From positions 434,001 to 498,000 of the forward strand of contig NW_024468910.1 in NCBI RefSeq assembly GCF_011745365.1: DNA of 64,000 bases, written 5' to 3'. A program made the position numbers and the translations under genes. Under the pieces are notes generated by a model. The model was given only the letters and a program-made list of their open reading frames with translations. It had not been told where the DNA came from and made no database searches. Source of the stretch: Cryphonectria parasitica EP155 (lineage: Eukaryota > Ascomycota > Sordariomycetes > Diaporthales > Cryphonectriaceae). This document shows, piece by piece, positions 43,641 through 54,575 of the stretch. Numbering within the stretch: the stretch's first letter is position 1; each line of letters opens with the position of its first letter.

Positions 43641-46193
43641 ATGACAGCGGCCGACAAGTCTGGCGGCGGCTCCGATCCCTTTGCCTTCCTCACCCCAGAG
43701 GAGGAGGACGAAGACCCCGGGAATGGACTGCCACTCCTTGCCAAGGTGACCGAGGACAAGAGGGCGAGAGTCCTCCGGACGTGGAACAAGTGAGTAGTGC
43801 CCACCATACCGTGCGACTCAAGCTGACGGGCCTGCCACAGGAATCTAGCATACTATCAGAAGCGCTTTAACAAGCATATCGACAACTTGGAATTCTGGGT
43901 TGGACTGTGCAAGGACGATGCTCTCGTCAAGAAGGAGTGCAAGGCCTTGCTAAAGCTCTACGTCAAGAACTCAGGAGTCCGTCACCGAGCAAGGCGTGAA
44001 GATATGCAGGGCGCTCAATAGCTTCTGGAAAGCTCTCATCGCGGCGGCCGACGCCGAGTATCTCTATCCAAAGAGAAAAATGCGACTCGGCTACACTATA
44101 CTGGATGGTTCTTAAGCGGCCCAAGAACTACTACCCTGGCTGGGCAGACAAGGGACCTGTCACTCAAATCAGTCACGTACGCCTTTCCTGGTCCTTCATT
44201 GTGGAGCTGTTTTGCTGACAGCTTTGTTGTCAGTGGGATATATGGCAAGGGCGCCACGGAGATGGGCCTCAGCAGAACGTCAGAGTACGAGACCATCGAG
44301 TTGACCGCTCGAGACAGCGGGAGACTCGTGAAGACTTTGTGGCTCCGCGCGGACGACATTCCTGTCCAACAGCCGATTCACCGCGTCATTTTCCACGCGC
44401 TTTTTCTTTTCTTTGCGTACGGCGGCTTCAGATAGACAGGGCATGGTCATTGGAAAAGTCAAGTTCCGCGATATACAGATCGAGATTCATCGGAACAAGC
44501 TGAAGCAAGATGCGCTGGAACATAAAAAGGGAGAGAAGTTGGTTGCCCCCCGTTCCATTCTTTCATCTGGACCGTCAAACTAATGTTGTCAACAGATACA
44601 GTTTTTCCACGACCCTCCTGCCTTACCCATTCTTATGCCTCCTCACACGGCTGATCGCTGTGCTTGGAATCCATCCACCTCAGAGCCTTTGAGGACGACG
44701 TCAAGTGGAAGGAAAGCATGTTGGATAAGCTGATCTTGCCCATGTCTTGGCCTGTGTTGATACGCATTTTCCGTCGCTGTCTACTTGTGGGTGGATGCCC
44801 CTTCCTTCCCCGTCTCTATGCTATGCGAGTGGGCGTCGGCGCCGGTCTGGATGGTAAGTCCTGACCAACCCATCCCTGATGCAGCCGTGCAGTTTCTGAC
44901 ATTACTCCCCTTCTCAAGGTTGCCTCACAAGCGCTTTGCAAAACTTCATCATGAGTCACTCCACGCATATCTACGAGAACAACTACATGAGCAAGCACGT
45001 ACGCGTCGATCTCGCAAAGCTCCGCTTTAGCGAGTTTGCTGGGTCCAACGAGGACGGACCTCTTCCAGGTCCTTCGCGACTTGTGCCTCCGGAACGACCC
45101 CAACGCACCAATTGATCCCACGCCCCAACAACTGGCCTCCTCCATCATGAAGCGTCGAGACGTCACCAAGCTCCGGAATGCCTTTGAACTGGCCACGAAG
45201 AGTTTCGACCCCGAGTTGGCGGAAAAGGATATCACAGTTGGGGAAAGGGACCAAAAGGAGGTCCGCAGGAGAAAGGCCAAACTCGACAAACGCAGACGCC
45301 GCCACCTCGAAGAGATGCATGTTCTGGACAGCCGCGAGAAGCACAACGCCCAGGCCGCCAGCTTGAGATTTCGGGGCCTCACAACCACTCATATACGGCG
45401 TTCGGAGCCGTCCGGTCGCCGTTCTCACACGACTTTACGGATGGATCTGGTGATATAGGAGTGGACTGAAGAAGTCACGCTAGAGACGATTGCAGAAGAC
45501 CGTTCAGCCAAGACCATGGACTGGCTGGTGCGGTACATGGCCAACGAACGCATGGAACCTCCTCGACAACTCTCAACCCAGCAGCCGAGGCGGACGCTGA
45601 GGGATCGCAGCCCGAGAAGATGGCGAGGTGCTTCTGTGCACTGCAAAGCCCATGCGGCCGTCGTCCATCACGAGGCACCACCACCAAAGCAAGCACGAGC
45701 CAATCTTTGAGCACCCGCTGTCCTGTCCGGAGTGTCTCCGCCTAGGACTCGAGCCTACCGTCTCGTCCATGGCGGATCCGAGTGGAGCGACCACGTGGAG
45801 AAGAAGGCACACGGCAAAATCCATGCGCCCCGTCTCGTCACGGCGGCATTGCCGGGGAAGCGGGGCCGGCCTGTTTCATCTGCAAGGTCCATCTCCCGCT
45901 GAGCGCACCGAAACACTTCAGCCAGCTTCCACACCAGCGAGTTCTCCTCGGGCCGGCTTTTTCCAATGTCCAGAATGCCCACCAGCGGCTGGAGAGGAGC
46001 ATCATACCGGCGAATCACTCCTCCTGCACCTGGCCTGGCCGAGCACCACGACTACCCAAGCGTCAAGCGCTGTCCCTCTTGTGGGCTGTTTTGCACCGAC
46101 CGTGGGCTGAGCACGCACATGCGCGGGCACTTCAAGACAAGAGGCCGCAGGACCGGTCGAATACCCTCAGTGTGTTGCACATATGGTAGGAAT
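43641..46193 (+). pseudogene. DUF3435 tyrosine-recombinase-like protein with C-terminal C2H2 fingers, frameshifted
   Basis: Starts MTAADKSGGGSDPF at 43641. A GTGAGT-CACAG intron (43791-43841) joins to NLAYYQKRFNKHIDNLEF. Further pieces in shifting frames are WMVLKRPKNYYPGWADKG; a likely intron to 44233; HRVIFHALFLFFAYGGFR; GKVKFRDIQIEIHRNKL; DDVKWKESMLDKLI; an intron after 44853; then QNFIMSHSTHIYENNYMS near 44945-44990, which fits the His...Tyr end of the DUF3435/tyrosine-recombinase core. Then NDPNAPIDPTPQQLASSIMK and a basic stretch. The C-terminal part has CPEC and CPSCGLFCTDRGLSTHMRGH (C-x2-C-x11-H-x3-H; near 46070-46130). At least three frame changes and a stop show that it is broken, but not by C-to-T changes. 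Such proteins have been annotated as FluG-domain or DUF3435 proteins; related ones are the captains of Starship elements. Confidence 0.65.
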
Positions 46194-46485
46194 GGTAGAA
46201 TAATTAGCTGTGAATACCTTGTGCCATATTGATGCGCATCAGGTCACAGTATTTAATAATACCTAATTCAAGAGATCACGAGACACGTAATGACAAGATA
46301 TAGAGTCCTAATAAGCGTTTCATTCGCCGCCAGCTGACAGCCACAGCAGCAGAGCTTCACCTGTCGCTTCTTTGAGGTGTAGGGGGGATTTCGTTTGTAT
46401 TTCATCAACCAATTAGGTGGTTGGAGGCACACTTGCTACAGTGATAAAGGGCCACCTGAGTTTGGACATACTTCTTTCCACGTAA
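46194..46485. other. Intergenic region, nothing recognised
   Basis: About 290 bp between the DUF3435 relic and the pogo end. No gene, repeat or RNA seen. Confidence 0.4.
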
Positions 46486-48221
46486 TAAGTCAGAGGGGGT
46501 AACTTCCGGCCACCCCGGCCATCTACACTCCACATACACACATATATTAAATATATATATTTAACTACCCTATTCACCTACTACGATGCAATCCTCTTCG
46601 TCAGTAGGTAATTCGATATCGCTCTCTTCATCCTGACTATCCTCATTCCGATTAACTGAATTTTGAGCCCTCTGTATAGCCTGGATATCTGCAAACCTCG
46701 AATTCGGCCTGATATCAACCTTTCTTCTTTTACTAGGCCTGAGAGCCTTAATCTGCCTTTTCAGTGCGTCAATTTCCTCCCGAGCCTTAGCCAGTTCTAT
46801 GTCCTTCTTTTCCTGAGACTTTTTTATCTTTCTAGCAACTAGACGGCCCTCTGGCTTGTTCAAAACCCGGCCTCGAATCTTCTGCAGCTGATGGTATAGA
46901 TCCTTAGCCCCTTGAGGAGTTGAAAAATGAGATCCGGCTGGCTTGAGGATGCTTTCTGGGTAAGCTGGGCTGCTGTTGAAGGTTCTGAGCCTGAATTCGG
47001 CTGGGTCTGAGGGCGTTGAGAAGTATTCTCAAGGAGAAGAGGGCTCGAAAGCGGTTTAGCCAGTCTAACTGGCCATAGACCAGTTGCTTTCCATCCAGAT
47101 CTGATATTCTGGCTAGAAAGGCCTTCCAGGCGAGCCAGACGATAGTTCTCGAGGAATAACTGCTTGCCTAAGACTGTTGAATCCACCTATTGGCCTAGAA
47201 GACTGACTTTCTTTCTATATGCTCTCTTGAGAGATAAGAAGATCCTTAGATCAAGGGGTTAAAGCACATGCGAGGTATAAGGAGGCAAATAAAGCAACAG
47301 AATATTGTTTCAAAGGCATTGCCACATAAATTCCTCAGTTGTATAGCTGCTATGGCCATCCAGGACCAACAGCCTTGCTTCTGAGGGGTTTGCTGGCTGG
47401 CTGCCTAGGATGAAGATCTTTTCCAGCTATTCAAGTGCCATAGCATTATTAGTCTATCCATTTCTTGTTGTTGTGAATTGTTAGCCCTCGAAAAGCTCCA
47501 AGCGAGTAGAAAACTATTGTTATTGTATAGTTAAGCCCTTGAAAATGACCAGGGGAAAGAGGTGGGCGCCTGTGGCAGAGATATACTCGAGGAAAAAGGT
47601 CCAGGCTTTCGATCCAGGCTCTTTTTTCTGGATTGAACATGAAGAAGAGCTTCCAAGGACTAATTCATTCTCTCCTTGGCCCTCTATTATCCCAGCCTCG
47701 TCCATATTCCATCGATTAGCTGGCTTGATGGCTTGAATCTCAGGAAGCTCGAAAAGACGAAACCAAGGCCGTATTACCTCTGTTGTAGCTCCGCTGGTTC
47801 GAGCTGAGGCAGTCTTTCGAGTCTTTCGGACCTTTATCTCTGGATGTCTCTTCAAAAAAGCCTGAGTCTATTTCTTTCTTATGGCCTGAGGATCGGTTTG
47901 GACCTCGAGGATCCGTTGAGCAAAACAAGCCTAAGTTCTGAAGAGCTCGGTGGAAGCCTTAGGGCTTCCTGAATGCGAATCCATTTAGCCAATTCCTTTT
48001 TCTAGCTAATAGAAAGCCTTTGCTTATCTGAATAAGCTGTTTTGTGCGATTCTCCTCCTGCCAGGCGATGCTGAAGAGTGGCTCTCGGAATGCCCTATTC
48101 TTTTGAGGCCTGTCGCTGTGTTATAGCTGCCCTGACAGCCTCGATGGCCTGGACCAGCTCAGCTTCGGAATTGTGCTTCATAGCGATGATATCTACGTCC
48201 TGTGAAAGGATGAAGTTATTC
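46486..48221 (-). pseudogene. Pogo/Fot1 DDE transposase G2 (broken), minus strand
   Basis: Begins near 48221 with MKHNSEAELVQAIEAVRAA, then the helix-turn-helix stretch RATLQHRLAGGESH and KKELAKWIRIQEALRLPPSS. It continues with KTRKTASARTSGATTEVIR, NMDEAGIIEGQGENELVLGS (first acidic site) and ISATGAHLFPLVIFKGLT. After a degraded centre come ARLEGLSSQNIRSGWKATG and the coiled tail ending DEEDCIVVGE at 46570. The left end TAAGTCAGAGGGGGTAACTT (46486 on) is the terminal repeat. Frame breaks near 47870, 47500 and 46860 inactivate it. It has the most complete N-terminus of the three pogo copies. Confidence 0.82.
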
Positions 48222-48569
48222 GGGATGGAATTGGTTGAGAGAAGCTGTCGGAATAAAGGCATTGGTCTCATGTGGGTGAAAGGGCCTTTCAGGCCCCTGA
48301 CACCAGAGCCCTTTCACTAGATTTCGGGCTAGCCGGCCCTTTGTTGTACTTTTCCTATAGAAACGGATGCACCAGTACCTCTGGCCCTAGAATAGTTAGA
48401 AGGATTAGTGCAAGGAAACGATGACCTGGCTTTTCATCTATTCTTCACCCTGATGAGTTCACTGCCCCACATTTGACAGGTTATGAGCCCGGCTTAGCTC
48501 AAGCTATACATACGTTTCCTCACATACTATCGCAAGCCTCGCCGGCGCGGCGCCGAGTCCCCGGACAGC
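48222..48569. other. Spacer with hairpin, nothing else recognised
   Basis: Includes GTGAAAGGGC and its inverse GCCCTTTCAC at about 48276-48320. No pogo terminal repeat was found, so the right boundary of G2 is undefined. Confidence 0.35.
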
Positions 48570-49647
48570 ATGGATCCAGAGCAGGCTGAGGGTGTGATCA
48601 TGAGGTCTGCTGCAGCGAAAGCCAAGGCCAGAGCTGAGGCTATGATAGGCCCAGCTATCAAGAATGAAGATGTTAACTGGACTGAGATCCAGCTGGATAA
48701 GATCCAGATATTGATAGCAACGAACTATTGCATCTAGAAGATTACAGTAGCTAGCATAATAGATCTGGCTAGCATTCTACAAGCTGAGAATGCAGTTCTT
48801 ATGCTTAAGGCTGATTAGCGCCTGGATGTGAAGCTCAGGAAGACAATCTCAACGGATATTCTGAAGCAATTCGCTAATATCACCTCTGATATGAAGCTTT
48901 AGCAGGCCTTGCTGGATATATATAGCACTACAGGCCCTACTAGCTAGATGTTCTGATTCTGCAAGCTGATAAATCTGAAGCTCAAAAACGATTCTATTGA
49001 GTATTGCTCAAAGTTCAGAAGCTTCGTTGCTGATATCTACGAAGCAAATATGCTATTTGCAAGCATTCTTGCATGCTCGATGTTTGTACAAAGCGTTTTC
49101 CAAGCTCGTTCTGAGTAGGCAGCACGTGCTAGAACAATTCTCAGAACAACTCTCTCTACCTTCCTATCAGATCTAATTAGCAATCTTACTAACGAGTTCG
49201 TGGTATAAGAGGCTGGAAAGAGCGGAGGCAAGGAGGGGAAGAAGGTGATGAATTCTATCTCAGGCTCGAAGATATAAGATAGCTGGAAGAAGGATGTAGA
49301 ATGCTATAACTGTGGCAAAAAGAGCTACATCAAGAGGAAGTGCTGGAAAAAGAGCGGAGGCGCTTACAATCCAGATAATAGCAATAGTAAGGGAGAGAAG
49401 AGAAGGAAAAGCGATCAAAACAAGGAAGGAGGAGCGTTTCAGGCATTGTTTGAACAGAGCGCTCAAACTAGCAACCAGGCTGCATCTTCTTATCTGTTCA
49501 ACTATTCTATTGGAAGCTTAATAAGCTGTGCTGTAAGCGTATTAATTCCTGAGGGCTTCTAGCAGTGCATCTGCGAGGCTCTGAATTGCTATCTCGAGGC
49601 TATTAATAGACCTGCTGAAGGAGATGGTATGCTTAGCTCTGAGATAG
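48570..49647 (+). pseudogene. Copia-type retrotransposon gag, RIP-decayed
   Basis: One plus-strand frame from MDPEQAEGVIMRSAAAKAKA reads through about 350 codons with roughly ten stops. Most are TAG in place of CAG, or TGA in place of TGG. It contains DILKQFANITSDMKL, LLDIYSTTG, LKNDSIEYCSKFRSFVADI and a nucleocapsid knuckle at 49302-49343 reading CYNCGKKSYIKRKC, where the zinc-binding His is Tyr (CAC to TAC). The Gag order and knuckle suit a Ty1/copia Gag. It is interrupted at 49648 by a gypsy LTR, and no Copia pol was found. Confidence 0.7.
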
Positions 49648-50633
49648 TGTTATGACTCATTCAACATGCAGGTCGCGGAACAGGCCCACCAAACAAGAAA
49701 CCAGGTATCACAACTCAACATCGGATAACCAACAGTGATTATATAATCCAGAGCAGGGATTATAACAGGGATGAATCATTAGATCATTGAGTAATCCAAT
49801 GAGCCTGGATCACTTGGATCGCTGATGATCCAAGATGAGCTACAATGAAGAGCTGAATATATAGTTATACATCCATTATCATTAGATAGATCATTATATA
49901 TAGCTCTTCAGTTATCAATCTAAGTATCAGATTACTCTTCTACTCTAATAGCTCCAAAAGCAGTGAATACTTATACAATTATCTCAGTTGTATTTCTGTA
50001 TTCAAGGCTTATACTTGATACTGCTTTTATTAGCATAAACTCTTTGTATACTTTGGAATCTCCGGATTATTGCAGTGCTTATTACATTTTAATAACTCTT
50101 GTTTAAGAATAGTTCAGTATTACTCTTTGAGTAATACGGAATATAATAGCTTTTCAAGAATCCTCTTCGTTCTTATGCATTCCTACTCAGAAAGAACTAG
50201 TTAATCAGATATATCAGCTTACTCAGTATATTCAGAATCTGCATAATCAGCAACAAGCTCAAAATGCTACTATTGCTAATTAGTAAGCTTAGCTGAAATA
50301 GCAAGCTTAATAAGCTCAGCAGATGCAGCTCATTTCTATAATTACTAATAATGCTAGAAAAGCATATAAGATAAATAAGCTTGCTATATATAATAGCAAT
50401 CAAAGGATACTGCATAAATTTCTTATTTACTGCAGAGCATACTTCTTGCATTATATAATCCAATTTACTGAGAAATCTGAGAAGATTATTCTTGTAGAAA
50501 CTTATTTTAAGAAGAATGCTCTTATCTAGTATAAGTTTTCTCTATGCAATTACTTGGAATACTAAGATAATTCTGATATATATATCCAGAGTACTAAGAA
50601 TATATTCAATTCCTTTGCAGATTTCAAGAAAGC
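49648..50633 (+). mobile_element. Gypsy-family element I: 5' LTR and truncated gag
   Basis: LTR at 49648-50086 (439 bp, TGTTATGACTC to TTATTACA). It is followed by decayed gag with the Gln-rich leader and capsid start up to 50633, where the short LTR H breaks it. No 3' LTR, so the element is truncated. Left flank is GATAG; no matching duplication found. Confidence 0.85.
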
Positions 50634-50847
50634 TGTCAGGTGGAAAGGTTGCAAAGGCAATGTAGCGAGGTCTTTTCTCTCTTTCAGGGGCATACAACCA
50701 GAATAACATTGAGGCCTAAGGAGCTAAGTTCTGCTCAGCAGTGCTGACGTGGCTAGAAAGCCGCTTTATAGCCGCATATTGCTTAGTCATCCGTAATCCA
50801 GCTGGCTTAGCTGGCTCTGAGCCTTGCTGGCACAATCGGCCCTGACA
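50634..50847. mobile_element. Short LTR-like element H, copy 1
   Basis: 214 bp from TGTCAGGTGG to GGCCCTGACA, about 80-90% alike by eye to 63617-63818. Inverted ends TGTCAGG/CCTGACA. No duplication at this copy; the flanks differ (gypsy gag on the left, an acidic gene on the right). Confidence 0.65.
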
Positions 50848-51601
50848 CCCTGCGCCTCGCAGCACTTTTCTTCTTCAGTTGCTTGCCTTTTTGAACAGCA
50901 GGGGATTTGTTCTGCTTAGCGCTTCTATTCCTGGTCCTTTCCCTCAGAGGCTCCTCATTCGTTATCTCCGACTCATCTTCAAAGTTACTATCACTATCAT
51001 CATCCTCTTTATTATCATCATTATCCTGATTATCATTCCCTCCTTGCTGCGTCTTCATTCGCTTAGTTTTCTTCGGCAGCTCCTGATCTACTGCCTCCGA
51101 ATCGCTTTCGTAAAGCTTCGCACGAGAAGCCTTACGCTTCGCAACCTAGCCTGAAGCTGAGTCTGAAACTTCTTAGAGTATTAGCAAACCAATACTACAA
51201 TAACGAGGAATGATTCTAAGCTCTAGCAAGCATGTCTAACAATCTATAGCTGCTGAACTACGAAACTTATTCTCAGCATCGAATCGGTTCTTCTCGTGAA
51301 TCATACGCTTCCAGAAGATTATAAGCGAGTGAAGCTGCATTCTGATCTTCAGGAAAACGCGGAGATCCTTCTCTAGAAGCTTCTTAATAGCAGCTTTCAT
51401 ATCAGCTAGTGATATGTTGAGTGCATTGTTGATGATATCGATTTCGATGAGTATAAAAATTTGTTAATCAGAGTCTTCAGCACTCTTCTTAACTCAGCAT
51501 TCTCGGAGATCGGAAGAATTGTTGCAATTCAGCCTCATTCCGTAGTCCCAAGTCAATGTGAGAGGAATCTTCGCGTTGGTAGGATAGCGATTAGAGAACA
51601 T
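50848..51601 (-). pseudogene. Acidic/basic low-complexity protein, broken
   Basis: The minus-strand frame starts MFSNRYPTNAKIPLTLTWDY at 51601 and goes on through ADMKAAIKKLLEKDLRVFL and a Lys/Arg-rich stretch. It ends with an open piece of alternating acidic and basic residues (DDNKEDDDSDSNFEDESEIT, then SAKQNKSPAVQKGKQLKKKS) that runs into element H. Stops near 51500, 51270 and 51190 break it. No domain recognised; the tail resembles a nuclear or chromatin-type protein. Confidence 0.45.
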
Positions 51602-52004
51602 GTTGTATAAGTGTTGTATTAGTTATATTTAATAAAGTTTAGGTGAATAGAAATAAGATATGAGGGAAAAAGCAATCAAAAGAAAACTAAAAGAAAATAT
51701 AGTATTATTCCAGAATCTTTCTTAAATATCTGAAAGAATAAACAGTCTCAGTATATATTGATAGTACTTGGTATTAGTTTTGAAATAAGCGTGTTCTAAT
51801 ATCAGATTAAGTATGATCAAATTGAAGCATTATACAGAGATAATAATAATCAAATTGAACTAATTTAGCAGCTGATGCATATAGAAACGCTAAATCAACA
51901 AATCAATCATCTTATAAGAATAACAGTACAGCATCTCTGATTATTAATTCAGGCGCTTGTTAGCTCAATAATATTCCTATACTATTACATTCTTGCATCT
52001 CAAA
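51602..52004. other. AT-rich region, nothing recognised
   Basis: No frame, repeat or RNA visible. It ends at the solo LTR duplication TCAAA. Confidence 0.4.
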
Positions 52005-52449
52005 TGTAATGAGCACTGCAGTAATCCGAAGATTCCAAAGTACACAGAGAGTTTATGCTAACAAGAGCGATGCCAAGTATAAGCCTTGAATACGGAAATA
52101 CAACTGGGTAACTGTGCAAGTGTTCACTGCCTTTGGGGCTATCAGAGTAGGAGAGTAATCTGATACTTAGATTGACGACTGAAGAGCTATGTCCTGATGG
52201 TCTATCTAGTGGTACTGGACGTGTCCTTATATATTCAGCTCTTCAGTCCTGATTATCTTGACTATGTTCCGATTCCTCATAGTCGTTTCCTGAATCTGTC
52301 GACTATGTCCATAGCCAACATAGTCGCGCCAGTAACCCTAACCCTGGGTTACATAATCCTTATTGGCTGTCTTGATGTTGAGTCATGACACCTGGTCCTT
52401 CTGTGAGCTGGGCGTGATTCATGACCTGCATGTTGGATGGGTCATAACA
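52005..52449 (-). mobile_element. Solo gypsy-family LTR with GACTATG-type block
   Basis: 445 bp with the perfect duplication TCAAA (52000-52004 and 52450-52454). The variable block (52255-52335) has GACTATG three times and CATAGTC twice. AACCCTAACCC lies at 52334-52344. Little decay. Confidence 0.95.
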
Positions 52450-52454
52450 TCAAA

Positions 52455-53379
52455 GCTGAATAGAGTGCTCTAGATTCCTTCTCTTTATCCATGATTGTAT
52501 AAGAGCATTTCTTTGATATTTATATGAACAAAATTATATTGCTTAATAGATTGATCAATTTGCTCTTGCAATGTAATTATGCTATCGAAGTCGAAAATCT
52601 TGAGCCTTAGGAGGTATAGCAATCGCAAGGGAACGATGCTGGTATATTCCAAGTAATTAAAGCTCAGGCTAAGATGCTGGACGCCGGACTTCGAGTGTTT
52701 CCATGTAGAGATAAGTGATGTATTCCAGTGTTTGATTCAGAGGGAAAGGCTGGACTCTGCTAGCAATATCGAGCTTGATGAATCGTGGAAAATGCTGAAG
52801 AATGGGAAGAATTCGGAAGAGCAAACTGTCTACATTTGCGCTATGCATTGAGCTGAGCTATATCTTCTTAACCAAAGTAGATAGTTGCCACTGTCTCTTC
52901 GGGCGCTATGCTAACTTCTTCATTGATATGATGAACAGTATTGTAAGATTTGACAGTAACTGTAGCAGGAGGGAAAATTAATAGTAATTCAATGATGCTG
53001 ATCTCTTGCTCTTCTGAGAGATGAACTCATGGTAGATATCGTAAGCTTTATTAGTATCAACGCTTAACAAGTTTGCTCACTTCTCCTTTCCGTTAAATAG
53101 CAGTGAATGCACCTCAAACTCTTCCCTCGAGCAGATAAGCCATTTACCGTGGTAAATTATTAATCGTCTTATATATGCTTCAGTATGTGGTGACTGTCGA
53201 AGAAATGCAATGAATGCTGCCAATTCTTCAGACATATTCAATATAGCGAAGTATTGAGCGATAAGGGGAAATGCAAGGCCAGCCCAGTAATAGCAGATAA
53301 GCCTGAATGACCATAAGTCTCGAATGGAGCTCAACTCCAATGCAATGGATGCTAGCACCTTATCAGGGATGTAATGCAT
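52455..53379 (-). pseudogene. F-box protein, broken
   Basis: Starts MHYIPDKVLASIALELSSI at 53379. The first 45 residues fit a fungal F-box (LASIALELSSIRDLWSFRLI, then CYYWAGLAFPLIAQ), the part that binds Skp1 in SCF ubiquitin ligases. The open frame ends at 53077. The same strand continues with readable stretches (LFRILPILQHFPRFIKLDIA near 52850-52790), interrupted by several stops, up to the solo LTR, which may have separated its 3' end. Confidence 0.6.
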
Positions 53380-53479
53380 TGTTGCTTGGAGAAGAGAGGA
53401 TGAGCAAAGAGATTGCAACTCTTAAGCTGGTTCAAGATAGAATATCTAAAACACGAATACAAAAGAAGAAAGAAAGAAA

Positions 53480-53845
53480 TATTTTGTAAACGAAGATTGC
53501 GAATAGATATCTAAAAAACAGCATGCCTGAAGCGACTTTAAATATTATCTTCTGGCCTGCTAAGCGCCAACTGATCTTCTGAACTTAAAATTGAGTAGAA
53601 TAGCAGCATACAACATTCAGCAGTTTCCATGCATTACCTTTTCCTTAGTTGCCAGAGATAAACTACCATTCCAGGAAGCCCGTATTCACGATATGCTTGT
53701 TATGCGCCCCTTGCGAAACTTGAGAGTCTTCTAATACAATATTAACAGATGCCTGAAACTGTTCATGCCTTTCGTCAGTAAAGCTGAGGCGAACATGAAT
53801 GCAAGCTAACCAAACTGCGATCATATTTCGGCAGCGCCGCAACCG
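53480..53845. other. Intergenic region with an unassigned minus-strand frame
   Basis: A minus-strand frame (53974-53663, 103 codons, ending HNKHIVNTGFLEW) overlaps the MADS-like gene. It is not recognised. No other feature seen. Confidence 0.3.
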
Positions 53846-54106
53846 ATGACTACGGTTCCGGTAACACAGATGCAGCTCCGAATGAGAGATGATAAGCAGG
53901 AGCGGCTTCTGCCAAATTTCAACAAACAACGTCGGGCGCTTTTCTCTAAAGCCAAACAGCTTTTTCGCATACACCAGGCAGAAGTTTATGTGATGGTGCG
54001 GAAAGACCAGAAGTACTATGTCTTGTCTTCCAGCGAGGACTCTGCCTGGCCTCCGGTAGCAGCAACAGATGTGAATGCCCAGGTCTGCTTTTGCACAAAT
54101 CGATGA
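53846..54106 (+). CDS. Small MADS-box (SRF-type)-like protein
   Basis: 86 codons starting MTTVPVTQMQ; a start at MRDDKQERLL 12 codons later is equally possible. The core FNKQRRALFSKAKQLFRIHQ and AEVYVMVRKDQKYYVLSSS resembles the basic-helix-strand layout of MADS domains (R-x-LF-x-KA-x-L, then x-A-EV-x-V). A WPP tail follows. A full MADS domain is about 56 residues, so most of it is present, but the N-terminal RKIxI segment is weak. Several small fungal proteins of this kind exist. Stand-alone; no partner gene visible. Confidence 0.45.
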   Translation: MTTVPVTQMQLRMRDDKQERLLPNFNKQRRALFSKAKQLFRIHQAEVYVMVRKDQKYYVLSSSEDSAWPPVAATDVNAQVCFCTNR

Positions 54107-54575
54107 AACAGCACTCAGCTGGTTGCTGGAAGGATGAGACCTCAGTTGTGAACGTGATAAGGCAAGGTTGGTAGGGATATTGCGTTGTTGGTAGTCTGAT
54201 GATGGACCTTGTGAATAAATGGAAGCAGTCGCAAGCCAGGCGTACGAGAGCTAAGCGTACTGTCCAGTCCTCCGCCGGTATACGGAAGAACAGACGGTCT
54301 CGGAAGCATCTATAGATGGAAGATTTATTCAACAAGTAGAGCTCTTTTTCGTATATACCAATACCTACCAACGTTCTCTGTCTGGGCTGTAAAAGCAGTA
54401 GTTTCGCCACCAGGTAACCCTAGCAGCACAAAGGACAGTAGTCCTGGCAGGCAGCTAACTCTGCCGGCCTCTGCCACCTGCCGGCCAACCGTCCTTGTCG
54501 ACATTGTTCGAGAGGAAAAGGAAGGATACGACCGAAGCAAAAAAAAAAAAAAAAAACGGTAGGAGAGAAGACTAG
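54107..54575. other. Intergenic region with poly-A run
   Basis: A run of 17 A residues lies at 54540-54556. A minus-strand frame of 154 codons (54410-53946) covers the MADS-like gene and looks accidental. Nothing else recognised. Confidence 0.35.
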
